Source of the DNA: Bradyrhizobium sp. MOS003
GTDB taxonomy: Bacteria; Pseudomonadota; Alphaproteobacteria; Rhizobiales; Xanthobacteraceae
NCBI RefSeq assembly: GCF_003020125.1
Contig: NZ_PYFW01000004.1
Coordinates: 310,001 to 374,000, forward strand
Reading direction: 5' to 3'
Length of the DNA: 64,000 bases
Numbering within the stretch: position 1 is the stretch's first letter; every line of letters starts with the position of its first letter. Below, piece after piece: positions 17,321 through 25,438 of the stretch. The notes beneath the pieces were generated by a model. It saw nothing but the letters and a program-made list of their open reading frames with translations. It made no database searches and was not told the DNA's origin. Position numbers and translations under genes: made by a program.

Positions 17321-17980
17321 CTAGCTGTTTAGAGTGGGCTTGGAAGGTTTGAGTTCATCGTCGGCCTTGACCGCCACGAAGCGGGTGCCGTCGCGATCGA
17401 CCAGGAGAACCATGGTTCCCTGCGGCAATGGTGCCGACGCCGGCGCCGCAACGGCCCAGACGAAATGGCGGTTGCCGTGGACGTCGGCGACGCTGACCTT
17501 GCCGGGCGGCCCCTGGTCGAGCGGGCCGATGACGACCTCGCCAATGCGGCCAACGAGTTCTCCGAGACCGATGGCGTAGCTTTCATCCTTCGGAATGACG
17601 CGCGCGATTGCCCTGCTGGCGGCCCGGACCAGCGGAACCGAGACCACGACAGCCCCGACAGAGGCCACCGTTGCCGGCAAGGGCCCCGCAACCATGCGCG
17701 CGATGTCCTGGATCAGGAAGCCGGTGATGGAGAAGGCGCCGAGCAGCAGCAGCAGGAAGATCAGAAGCGGCACGCCGCCGACATTGATCCAGGAAATGGC
17801 GTTAATCACGCCATTGTCGCTCGGGTGACCGAAATCGATGTTGGTGCCGAGCATCTCGCTCAAGGAAGCCCCGGCCAGCATCGAGACCATTTCGATCGAG
17901 CCGACCACGACGATCATGGCCGCCGCGATCGCGAACGGTCTGACCTCTGGCGACATGACGTGTTCGAGCAAAGCGCTCAT
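17321..17980 (-). CDS. YqiJ/NfeD-like membrane protein with OB-fold tail
   Basis: The 219-residue protein has membrane helices at about 12-36, 68-90 and 98-120, then a soluble beta-rich C-terminal domain (about 140-205; LVGRIGEVVIGPLDQGPPGKVSV) typical of the OB fold in NfeD and YqiJ proteins. These proteins are near-obligate partners of flotillins and probably bind or assemble them at the membrane. The gene starts 10 nt after the PspA-like gene and precedes the flotillin by 22 nt, so all three are likely co-transcribed. Confidence 0.85.
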   Translation of the reverse strand: MSALLEHVMSPEVRPFAIAAAMIVVVGSIEMVSMLAGASLSEMLGTNIDFGHPSDNGVINAISWINVGGVPLLIFLLLLLGAFSITGFLIQDIARMVAGPLPATVASVGAVVVSVPLVRAASRAIARVIPKDESYAIGLGELVGRIGEVVIGPLDQGPPGKVSVADVHGNRHFVWAVAAPASAPLPQGTMVLLVDRDGTRFVAVKADDELKPSKPTLNS

Positions 17981-17990
17981 GACACGGCAC

Positions 17991-19148
17991 TCAGGAGCCC
18001 GACTTCAACCGGGCCAGCCTCGCTGCAATTTCCTTGTCGCGATGCAACGTGCTGAGTTCGTCGATGTCGCTCGAATAGGGAATGCCCGGCGGCACGCCGG
18101 TGGCCCGCGCCACCGCCTTGCCCGCGCGCAGCGCCTTGGCGGCCGCAGAATCGCCGCCTTGTTTCCGACTCGATGTCGAGGCCTGTTGGCTGGCGATGGC
18201 CTCGCTCTTTTCGAGATCGGCGCGGCGCTGCTCGGCATCCTGGAGGGCCGACAGCACGGCGCGCAGCGACGTCACGGATTGCTCGATCTTCTCGTTGTTC
18301 TCGTCGATCGCGCGCGAGAGCACGTCGAACTGCGCCTCGAGATCCATCTGGCGCGCGATGCCGGAGCGCGCGAGATCGTCGCGCCCGTCCGCAATCGCGC
18401 CCTCGATCTTGGCGGCGAGATCGGTCATCGCGCGCTCGATCTCGCTGCGGCGCGCGTTGAGGCGGTATTCCTCTGCCCGCGCGGCGGCGAGCGCATCGCG
18501 CGCTTCGCTCTCGGCGCGCTCGATCTCGCGGATGGCCTGTCCCACCACTTTCAGCTTGTTCTTGCCTTCCGCCTGCTCGATCGCGTCATAGGCGATGCCG
18601 GCGATCAGGCGCCCGACCCTGGACAGGAAGTTTTCGGGAGCGGCAGCGATGGTCTCCATGGCGTTCTCCTCCTCTGGCAGATTGTTCGGCGTGACGCCGT
18701 AGTGAACTTCGAATCCGTCGTCGTCGGTGCGGATGAGGCGCGCTGGCACGCTCTGCCCCCAGCCCTCGGCATAGCCGGCATAATCGAAGGGCACCGTGAT
18801 GCGCCCTTGCACGGTCGCAATCGAAATGGTGGCCGGGCCCTTGATCTTGGCGAGCTTGTCGTCGAGCGGCAGGCGGCGGCCCTGCGCCGCGCGATACTCG
18901 GTGCGGTCACGCAAGCCTAGCGTCACCAGCCGCGAGGGCAGCGCAGTCGCTTTGCGGATCGGGTCATAGGCGTGGGCATGCAGCAGCACGACATTGGAGC
19001 CGACATTGTGGCTCCGCGCGACGTCCTCGAGGATTTCCATCATGCGGTCATAAGCCCTGAACGTCGCCTCCAGCGCGGCCTTGGCGGCCTGGTCAGGGGC
19101 AAGCCTGTAACGCAGCGCGGATGGCGCGTTTCGGGGTGATAGGCTCAT
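17991..19148 (-). CDS. TnpB-like N-terminal half joined in frame to a PspA/IM30-family coiled coil
   Basis: From the ATG at 19148 the product is 385 residues with two unlike parts. Residues about 10-158 resemble the N-terminal (REC/WED) half of IS605-type TnpB proteins: LRYRLAPDQAAKAALEATF, then YDPIRKATALPSRLVTLGLRD, then PLDDKLAKIKG and ISIATVQGRITVPF. The RuvC nuclease half is missing. Residues 164-385 (from METIAAAPENFL) are a PspA/IM30 coiled coil, including the conserved GRDDLARSGIARQ. No ribosome site precedes the 19148 start or the in-frame GTG at 19157, whereas AGGAGG lies 8 nt before the internal ATG at 18659. The main product may therefore be a free 222-residue PspA, with the upstream frame a decayed or regulatory remnant. 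The gene leads the YqiJ and flotillin genes. Confidence 0.72.
   Translation of the reverse strand: MSLSPRNAPSALRYRLAPDQAAKAALEATFRAYDRMMEILEDVARSHNVGSNVVLLHAHAYDPIRKATALPSRLVTLGLRDRTEYRAAQGRRLPLDDKLAKIKGPATISIATVQGRITVPFDYAGYAEGWGQSVPARLIRTDDDGFEVHYGVTPNNLPEEENAMETIAAAPENFLSRVGRLIAGIAYDAIEQAEGKNKLKVVGQAIREIERAESEARDALAAARAEEYRLNARRSEIERAMTDLAAKIEGAIADGRDDLARSGIARQMDLEAQFDVLSRAIDENNEKIEQSVTSLRAVLSALQDAEQRRADLEKSEAIASQQASTSSRKQGGDSAAAKALRAGKAVARATGVPPGIPYSSDIDELSTLHRDKEIAARLARLKSGS
18660..18673 (-). promoter_or_regulatory. Internal ribosome binding site for the PspA-only product
   Basis: On the - strand AGGAGG (18668-18673) is followed by 8 nt and ATG at 18659-18657. It is one of the strongest ribosome sites in the window and marks the exact junction between the TnpB-like and PspA-like segments. 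It supports independent translation of the PspA-like protein at 17991-18659. Confidence 0.7.
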
Positions 19149-19156
19149 GTAAAGCA

Positions 19157-19181
19157 CTAAAGCACCATTTTGGTGCTTTAG
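19157..19181. promoter_or_regulatory. Perfect 11-bp palindrome abutting the TnpB/PspA start
   Basis: CTAAAGCACCA and TGGTGCTTTAG are perfect inverted repeats around TTT, ending 9 nt before the ATG at 19148. A third partial copy (GTGCTTTA) follows directly toward the start. It could be a repressor operator or an RNA hairpin that controls initiation. The rest of 19158-19457 (300 nt) has no gene; it includes a hairpin repeat at 19421-19446. Confidence 0.55.
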
Positions 19182-19420
19182 AAAGAGAGGGTACGATCAC
19201 GTTCCACTGATCCTTGTGCACTCCATGAATTAGTCGCCGTTGCCCGGGGCCGCGTTCAAGGCAGGCCATCACCTCAAGATCACGGCCGATCAAGACTCTT
19301 TGCACGCACGGGCTGCAATTTTAGGGAAAGCTCGCGCGAAGCGGGAACATTGGCGTGCAGGAGGGCTAAGCCGGATTGGCCGGAGCGAATCCGTGGCATT
19401 CACCTCCGCGGCGAGGTCGT

Positions 19421-19446
19421 GGCGGATCACGCTTCGCTAATCCGCC
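19421..19446. repeat. Short hairpin of an interspersed repeat type
   Basis: GGCGGAT and ATCCGCC flank a CGCTTCGCT-like centre, forming a hairpin 11 nt after the end of the Rid-family gene. From memory this is a common rhizobial intergenic repeat. It may also end the amidase operon transcript. Confidence 0.5.
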
Positions 19447-19457
19447 CTACACTGCTC

Positions 19458-19841
19458 TCACGGTCGCCGGCAGACCAGATCGATCTCGATCAATGCGTCA
19501 TACGCCAAGCCAGTGACACCGACGCAGGTGCGGGCTGGCAGGCGGTCCGGCGGAAAGTACGTGCGGTAGGTCTCGTTCATCGCCGTGTAGTCTTCCTTGA
19601 AGCGCGTCAGATAAATCCGCGTCATCACGACGTGATCGAGGCCGAGATCGAGCCCTGCCAAAACGATCTTCAAGTTCTCCATCACCGCGCGGGTCTGCGC
19701 GACGATGCCGTCGGGCAGCACGCCCGGCGTTTGCGGCGTGTCCGGCATCTGGCCGGTGACGAAGACGAAGCCATCGGTCTCCACGGCGTGGCTGAAGGGT
19801 GCGACCGGCTTCGGGCCGCCGCTGATCATGTGGAATTTCAC
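19458..19841 (-). CDS. RidA-family (YjgF/YER057c) protein
   Basis: A 127-residue single-domain protein of the Rid superfamily. Classic members deaminate reactive enamine/imine intermediates of amino-acid metabolism. The family core is visible: PFSHAVETDGFVFVTGQMP, VMENLKIVLAGLDLGLDHVVMTRIYLT and CVGVTGLAYDALIEIDLVC. R105, just before CVGVTG, sits at the family's conserved arginine position. It follows the AraC-acetamidase gene by 15 nt, so it is the last gene of the amidase cluster and probably assists in handling products of amide or amino-acid breakdown. Confidence 0.92.
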   Translation of the reverse strand: MKFHMISGGPKPVAPFSHAVETDGFVFVTGQMPDTPQTPGVLPDGIVAQTRAVMENLKIVLAGLDLGLDHVVMTRIYLTRFKEDYTAMNETYRTYFPPDRLPARTCVGVTGLAYDALIEIDLVCRRP

Positions 19842-19856
19842 TTGTGTATCCCCGGT

Positions 19857-22289
19857 TTAAGGCGCGTCCTGAAACAGGCGCTTGCTAATGATCGCGTGCA
19901 CGCCCCAATTGCCGTCGACCACCTGGGTGACGCCGAAATCGACGGCGGCGGACATCAGCGCGATCGCTTCGTCCTCGCTGAGGCCCTTCACGTTCATCAG
20001 GAAGCGCCGCATCTTGCGGAATGCGTCCTTCATGGCGAGATCGAGCGACGACTTCGCGTAGACCTCGCTTTGCCCCTGGGCACCGAACTCCGCGAGGTAG
20101 TTCGGATGGCTGAAGCCGGTCAGCACCCAATCGGTTGCAGTCTCGATCAGGGGATAAGAGAGATCGGCGAAGGGCTGTCCAGCGAGATCTGCCTTCTTGT
20201 GCAGGATCACCTCGAAGGTGCCGGTCATCGAGCATTCGATCGCGGTGCCGCTGAGCTCGCCGTCGCCCTGGGTGGCATGGGGATCGCCGACCGACAACAG
20301 CGCGCCGGGGACCGAGACCGGAAGATAGACCGTCGACCCCTTCCCCAGCCGCCAATTGTCGAGATTGCCGCCGAAATAGGACGGTGGCACCGAGTCGATG
20401 AAATCGACCTCGCGCGGCGCCACCGCGATCACGCCGAAATGCGGTCGCAAAGGAATCTCGATGCCATCGAGCACGGCATGCCGGCGCTTGACCGTGCCGG
20501 GCGCCACGGGAACTCCGGGATAATCATAGGTTGCGTGCACCACCCCGAACGGATCGGTTTGCGCTTCCCAGCGGTAGGAATAGAGCGCGCGGGCGTGCGG
20601 CGCGTCGGTGTCGTCGAAGATTTCGTAGATCGTCACGACCTCGCGCGGCTTCGGACCTGCGAGAAACTCGTTGTAGTGATACCCCCACCAGGCTGCGACG
20701 GAGGAGCCGAACACGCGGCCTGAGTGTTCGGGATGACGGCTCGCGCGCGGAACGATGTCGAGGATCCGCACCTCCAGCACGTCGCCGGGCTGGGCGTCCT
20801 TCACCGCCACGGGACCCGTGCAGATGTGCACGCCAAAGCCTTCGCCGGCGCCGCGTCCGAACACGCTGGCATCCATCGGACCCGCGCCGCGGCGATCCAC
20901 GTTCTTCCCGGCCTTGGTCCAGCCGAACACGCTTTCAGCGGCGGCATCGCCCGCGATCATCAGTTCGGGGTCGTCGGAGGCATGCTGAGTCAGCGTCTCG
21001 ATGGTGATCGTATCGCCCGAGGCGATCTCGAGCTGCGGCTGTAACGAACGGCTGAAATAGCCCCAGTGAACACGGTTGGCTTCGATCGGGAGATGATGGT
21101 GCTTGCGACCTGCCACTCTCGGCTCGTCGAAGTCGGCGAGGCAGACGTTGCTGCGCGCCTCCGTACCGGTCTGATGCGCGCGGAGCTGTGCCAGCGCGTC
21201 CTGTGGCCAGCCTCGCTGACCGATGATTCCGTGCTGTGCCGTCGCGCGCTCCGCTTCCTGCTGGCGAAACTCGCGCGGCGGCAGGCCGAAGCGATGGCGG
21301 AAGGCGCGGCTGAAATGCGCGGAGTCGCCGAAGCCATAGGCGTAGGCGATCTCCGAGATCGAACGATGCGCCTCGGTCGGATTGGACAGATCGGCCCAGG
21401 CGCGCTGAAGCCGCCGCTCGCGAACGTAGTGGGTGAAATTGTCGCCGACCGTCTCGAACAGTTTTTGCAAATAGCGTTCGGAAATGCCCTCGGCTTGCGC
21501 GACGCGGGCCGGCACCAGATCGGGATCGTCGAGGCGACGCTCGATGGTCTGGCAGATCCGGTGCAGCAGCGCAGCCTGCGCCGCACTCGATCCGGGATCG
21601 GAGGTCGACGCCGCCAGCTGGTGCGCAAGCGTCAGGAGAAGATCGACGAGCGATTGCGCGATGGAATTCCATTCGGCATCACTCAGCGTGTCGAGCGTGC
21701 GCGCGGCCGCGTCCAGCAGGCGCGAGAACACGTCGGCAAAGCCGGTGGTCGGCACGACCCGGGGTTCGCCGAGCCGCGGCTTGCCCGAAAGGCGGCCGTG
21801 CAGTGCTTCCGACGTCACCGACAGCACGATGGCGCGCATGTCGCGCTGGAACACGATGCTCCAATCGCCGCCGCGCGGCAGCAGCACGAGGTGGCCGACG
21901 GGAACGATCCGATGACCGCCGGCGCTTTTCAGCACCATGCCGTCCTCGACCGGCATCAGAGCGATGGGCAGGTCCTCGTTCGCTCGTGAGAGCGGACCAA
22001 CGCTCTGCGCGCCCGCAGCCATGCGCGTCAATGCGACGCCTGCGGCGTGCCGATGCGAGGCGGTCGCGTGTCCGTCGAATAGGCCGAGACCACCCGCCGG
22101 TTGCAGGCCGACCGCTGCCAGCACGTCCCGCCAGGCATTGGGCCGGTCGTCTTGCGCGTAGGACTCGCTCGTGAACGGGCGGAAGCTCATCGGATCGACC
22201 CAGATTGCAGTGGATCGAAGCAACCTCTGTGCCAGACGTGCGCCGGCATCGGTCGCAGCGACGGGCCGCAGATGCGGGTTCTCCTTCAC
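19857..22289 (-). CDS. AraC-family regulator fused to an acetamidase/formamidase domain
   Basis: An 810-residue two-part protein. Residues about 35-210 look like an AraC-type N-terminal sensing domain. Residues about 240-345 form the double helix-turn-helix (ISERYLQKLFETVGDNFTHYVRERRL, then ISEIAYAYGFGDSAHFSRAFRHRFGLPPREFR). After a linker of about 55 residues, HWGYFSRSLQPQLEI starts a complete acetamidase/formamidase (FmdA/AmdA) domain to residue 808, with DPHATQGDGELSGTAIE intact. That domain is clearly paralogous to the separate protein encoded next upstream. It starts at GTG 22289 without a strong ribosome site; ATG at 22190 is an alternative. The fusion could be a self-regulating enzyme or a regulator sensing amides through a catalytic domain. 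No frameshift is needed to explain it. Confidence 0.85.
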   Translation of the reverse strand: MKENPHLRPVAATDAGARLAQRLLRSTAIWVDPMSFRPFTSESYAQDDRPNAWRDVLAAVGLQPAGGLGLFDGHATASHRHAAGVALTRMAAGAQSVGPLSRANEDLPIALMPVEDGMVLKSAGGHRIVPVGHLVLLPRGGDWSIVFQRDMRAIVLSVTSEALHGRLSGKPRLGEPRVVPTTGFADVFSRLLDAAARTLDTLSDAEWNSIAQSLVDLLLTLAHQLAASTSDPGSSAAQAALLHRICQTIERRLDDPDLVPARVAQAEGISERYLQKLFETVGDNFTHYVRERRLQRAWADLSNPTEAHRSISEIAYAYGFGDSAHFSRAFRHRFGLPPREFRQQEAERATAQHGIIGQRGWPQDALAQLRAHQTGTEARSNVCLADFDEPRVAGRKHHHLPIEANRVHWGYFSRSLQPQLEIASGDTITIETLTQHASDDPELMIAGDAAAESVFGWTKAGKNVDRRGAGPMDASVFGRGAGEGFGVHICTGPVAVKDAQPGDVLEVRILDIVPRASRHPEHSGRVFGSSVAAWWGYHYNEFLAGPKPREVVTIYEIFDDTDAPHARALYSYRWEAQTDPFGVVHATYDYPGVPVAPGTVKRRHAVLDGIEIPLRPHFGVIAVAPREVDFIDSVPPSYFGGNLDNWRLGKGSTVYLPVSVPGALLSVGDPHATQGDGELSGTAIECSMTGTFEVILHKKADLAGQPFADLSYPLIETATDWVLTGFSHPNYLAEFGAQGQSEVYAKSSLDLAMKDAFRKMRRFLMNVKGLSEDEAIALMSAAVDFGVTQVVDGNWGVHAIISKRLFQDAP

Positions 22290-22324
22290 GCCTTCATCCC
22301 GAATATCGAATACACATCAATACA

Positions 22325-23566
22325 TTAGTCGCACCGGAAAATGTTCTTGCGGATCGTGCCATGGACGCCCCAATTGGCGTCGACGACCTGGGTGACGCCG
22401 AAATCGGCGCCGACCGACAGCAGCGAGATCGCCTCGTCCTCGCTGAGACCGTGCACTGTCATCAGAAACCGGCGGAGCTTTCTGAACGCATCGCGCATCG
22501 CACGGTCGAGACTCGAGTGATTGGCAATCTCGGTTTGCGCATCTGCGCCGAGCGCGGCGAGATAGTTCGGATAGGTAAAGCCGTAGAACGACCAGGCATG
22601 ATCGGTCTCGAGCATGGGGTGGTCGAGGCCTTCGAGGCTGGTGCCGGCCAGATCCCCCTTCTTGTGCAGGATGAATTCGAAGTCGCCGGTCAGCGAGGTC
22701 TCGATCGCGGTGCCGCCGAGCTCGCTGTCGCCCTGGGCGGCATGGGGATCGCCGACCGAGAAATAGGCGCCTGGAACGGCGACCGGATAGAACATCCGCG
22801 CGCCCTTGCCGATGCGCCAGTCGTCGATGTTGCCGCCGGTGTAGCTTGGCGGGATCGAGCTGACGAAATCGGCTTCCGATGGCGCAAGGCCCATGGTGCC
22901 GAAGTGCAACCGCGCCGGCACCTTCACGCTGGAGAGGATGTTCTCGCGCTTCCTGATGGTGGCGTGGTCCACGCGCACGCCGGGATAGTCGATGGTCGGA
23001 TGCAAGATCCCGTCGGGGTCGGTCTGTGGCGTCCAGACGTAATTGTAGACGGCCTTCGCATAGGGCTCGCCGGAGGTGTCGAGCTCGAAAATGGTGACGA
23101 CCTCGCGCGGCTTCGGCTCCTCGATGAGGTCGTGGTAGTGAAAGCCCCAGTTGGCGGCGACGTTGGAGCCGAAGCAACGGCCGGCGTGGCAGGCACTGCA
23201 GCTCGGCCGGGGCCGGACGTCGAGGATGCGCACTTCTAGAATATCGCCGGGATCGGCGCCTTCGATTGCGACCGGACCGGTGAGGAGATGCACGCCAATC
23301 CCCTCGCCTGCGCCGCGGATGAACGGGCCCTCGACGGGGCCGGAGCCGCGGCGCGCCACCGCCTTGTGCTCCCGGGTCCACTGGAACACGCTCTCGGCGC
23401 CGGGATCGCCCTGGATCATGCGCTCGTAATCGTCATTCGCATGATGCGTGAGCGTCTCGATCGTGGCGCGATCTCCGGAACGCAGCGTCAGGGCCGGTGC
23501 GACCGCCTTGGAGAAATAGCCCCAGTGAACCGTCTTCGGCGAAACCGGCAGCGTGAAATGCTTCAT
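22325..23566 (-). CDS. Acetamidase/formamidase family protein
   Basis: A 413-residue amidase of the FmdA/AmdA family, which hydrolyses short amides such as formamide or acetamide to ammonia and the acid. The standard opening VHWGYFSKAVAPALTL, the metal- and substrate-site region GDPHAAQGDSELGGTAIE and the C-terminal DFGVTQVVDANWGVHGTI are present. Almost every block has a counterpart in the fused protein encoded just downstream, so the two arose by duplication. AGAGG lies about 8 nt before the ATG. It sits between the ABC permease-ATPase gene and the AraC fusion, all on one strand, suggesting the amide or a related amino acid is imported by that transporter. Confidence 0.93.
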   Translation of the reverse strand: MKHFTLPVSPKTVHWGYFSKAVAPALTLRSGDRATIETLTHHANDDYERMIQGDPGAESVFQWTREHKAVARRGSGPVEGPFIRGAGEGIGVHLLTGPVAIEGADPGDILEVRILDVRPRPSCSACHAGRCFGSNVAANWGFHYHDLIEEPKPREVVTIFELDTSGEPYAKAVYNYVWTPQTDPDGILHPTIDYPGVRVDHATIRKRENILSSVKVPARLHFGTMGLAPSEADFVSSIPPSYTGGNIDDWRIGKGARMFYPVAVPGAYFSVGDPHAAQGDSELGGTAIETSLTGDFEFILHKKGDLAGTSLEGLDHPMLETDHAWSFYGFTYPNYLAALGADAQTEIANHSSLDRAMRDAFRKLRRFLMTVHGLSEDEAISLLSVGADFGVTQVVDANWGVHGTIRKNIFRCD

Positions 23567-23612
23567 GAGGTGGCCTCTTCGGGAAACGCGGTCTTGATCT
23601 CTGCGGCGGCGC

Positions 23613-25235
23613 TCATCGCACCGCCTCCGGCGTCTTGTCGGCTTCCATCACGTTGAGGAAACGCGCCGTCAGCGGATTGCGGGGATTGGACAGCACCTCG
23701 TGCGCCGGCCCCTCCTCGATGATCGCGCCCTCGCTGAGGAACGCGACGCGGTCGGCGACCTCGTCGGCGAAGCGGATCTGGTGCGTCGAGATGATCATGG
23801 TGAGGCCGTCGTCGATGGCAAGGCGGCGGATCACCTCCAGCACTTCGTTGACGAGCTCGGGATCGAGCGCGGAGGTCGGCTCGTCGAGCAGCAGCACGCT
23901 CGGGTTCGGTGCCAGCGCGCGGGCGATGGCGACGCGCTGCTGCTGGCCGCCCGAGAGATGGCGCGGCAGCGCGTCGGCCCGATGCGAGAGACCGACGCGG
24001 TCGAGCAGCTCGGTGGCGCGGCGGTCAGCATCGATGCGGGTCATACCGTGTACCCAGCGCAAGGGGCCGGCGATGTTCTCCTTGGCCGACAGATGCGCGA
24101 ACAGATTGAACTGCTGAAACACCATGCCGACGCCGACGCTGGCGCGCTCATTGGCGATGGCGCGCGGCGACAGCCGCTTGCCGTTCTCGTCGAAGCCGAG
24201 GCGGCGGCCGCCGACGCGCACGGTGCCGGCGTCCCAGTTTTCGAGATGGTTGATGCAGCGAAGCAGCGTGCTCTTGCCGGAGCCGCTGGGCCCAAGCAAT
24301 GCAACGACCTCGCCGACGCGGACGGCTAGATCGACGCCGCCGAGCACTTTTTGTGCGCCGTAGCTCTTGGTGAGGTCCCTGGTTTCGACGGCGATGTTGT
24401 TGCGCGCGATCGTCGCGGCGCGGCGGGTGCGTTCCTCGCGGGTCAGCGCCAGCGGCGGCGTATCGGCCGGCTCGGCCTGTACGGGCTCGGGTTCGGCGAC
24501 AGTGGCATCGGCGATTTTGATCTTGGTGGCGAGATCGACACGGCGCCACGGCAGGTAATCGGCGAGCTTTCGCTGACGACCCTTGGTGCGGTCGAGATCC
24601 ATCAGCCATTCGACGAAAAGCTGGATGACACTGATGGCGAAGGTCAGCACGAGATACAGCAGGCCCGAGGCGAAGAAGATCGAGAAGAAGTCGAAGGTCG
24701 AGGACGCCAGCTGGGTCGAGCGCAGCGTCAGCTCCTGGACCGCCACGACGGAAGCGAGCGATGAATTCTTCAGCGCGCTGACGGCTTCGTTGCCGAAGGC
24801 CGGGATCATGGTGCGGATCGCCTGCGGCGCGATCACCCGCCACATCAGGATCCGCGGCGTCATGCCGAGCGCCTGGCCTGCCGTCACCTGCCCGCGATCG
24901 ACGCCGAGCACGCCGGCACGCAGCATCTCCGCGATGAACGGCGCCTCGTTGCAGGCGAGCGCGAGGCCGGCGGCCAGCACCGCCGGCAGCTTGATGCCGA
25001 TATGCGGCAGCGCGTCGTAGGCGAACACCATCTGCAGGATCAGCGGCGTGCCGCGGAAGATCACGGTGTAGGCCCTGGCGATTGCCGCAAGAAGCCAGAA
25101 GCGCGAAAGCTGCATGCCGGCGAGGATAAATCCGAGGATCAATCCGCCGCCGAGCCCGAGGGCGGTCACCTCGAGGGTGAGCTCGATGCCCTCGAGCAGA
25201 TACGGCATGCTCAGATAGTGAAGGAACAGCGACAT
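23613..25235 (-). CDS. Amino-acid ABC transporter, permease and ATPase fused in one chain
   Basis: One 540-residue chain with two complete transporter parts. Residues about 10-225 are a HisM/GltK-type permease with five helices and the EAA loop (GQVTAGQALGMTPRILMWRVIAPQA). A linker of about 60 residues follows. Residues about 285-535 are a polar amino-acid ATPase: Walker A GPSGSGKST, signature LSGGQQQRVA, Walker B VLLLDEPTSALDP and the switch histidine in ISTHQ. These parts are normally separate proteins; homodimerisation would give a full 2+2 importer. The binding-protein gene lies upstream on the same strand and amidase genes follow, so the substrate is probably an amino acid or amide-like nitrogen compound. 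Confidence 0.92.
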   Translation of the reverse strand: MSLFLHYLSMPYLLEGIELTLEVTALGLGGGLILGFILAGMQLSRFWLLAAIARAYTVIFRGTPLILQMVFAYDALPHIGIKLPAVLAAGLALACNEAPFIAEMLRAGVLGVDRGQVTAGQALGMTPRILMWRVIAPQAIRTMIPAFGNEAVSALKNSSLASVVAVQELTLRSTQLASSTFDFFSIFFASGLLYLVLTFAISVIQLFVEWLMDLDRTKGRQRKLADYLPWRRVDLATKIKIADATVAEPEPVQAEPADTPPLALTREERTRRAATIARNNIAVETRDLTKSYGAQKVLGGVDLAVRVGEVVALLGPSGSGKSTLLRCINHLENWDAGTVRVGGRRLGFDENGKRLSPRAIANERASVGVGMVFQQFNLFAHLSAKENIAGPLRWVHGMTRIDADRRATELLDRVGLSHRADALPRHLSGGQQQRVAIARALAPNPSVLLLDEPTSALDPELVNEVLEVIRRLAIDDGLTMIISTHQIRFADEVADRVAFLSEGAIIEEGPAHEVLSNPRNPLTARFLNVMEADKTPEAVR

Positions 25236-25294
25236 CAGCCAGCCGTCATGAGAGCGGGATCAAATTTGGTCGAAGGCGGTGGATGGGCTGATCA

Positions 25295-25430
25295 CCTCTC
25301 CCTTAGGAACCCTCAGGGAGAGGTCGGATCGCATCGTCCGACGCGATCCGGGCGAGGGGTTACGCTTGCATCGAGTTCGCAGTGCCCCTCACCCGGCGCG
25401 TCGCGCCGAGCTCTCCCGTCGAGAGAGGTA
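25295..25430. repeat. Interspersed repeat with CCTCTCCC/GGGAGAGG inverted ends
   Basis: CCTCTCCC near 25295 pairs with GGGAGAGG near 25316, and CCCCTCACCC appears further on, followed by CTCTCCCG and GAGAGAGG. This layout is a familiar intergenic repeat in Bradyrhizobium from memory. It lies between the binding-protein gene and the permease-ATPase gene and could attenuate transcription so that the binding protein is made in excess. Confidence 0.6.
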
Positions 25431-25438
25431 AGCCACAC

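Noticed and set aside
23613..25235. A sequencing error merging separate permease and ATPase genes
   Set aside because: Both domains are complete and joined by a linker of normal composition without a change of frame, so a genuine fusion is simpler, though not proven.
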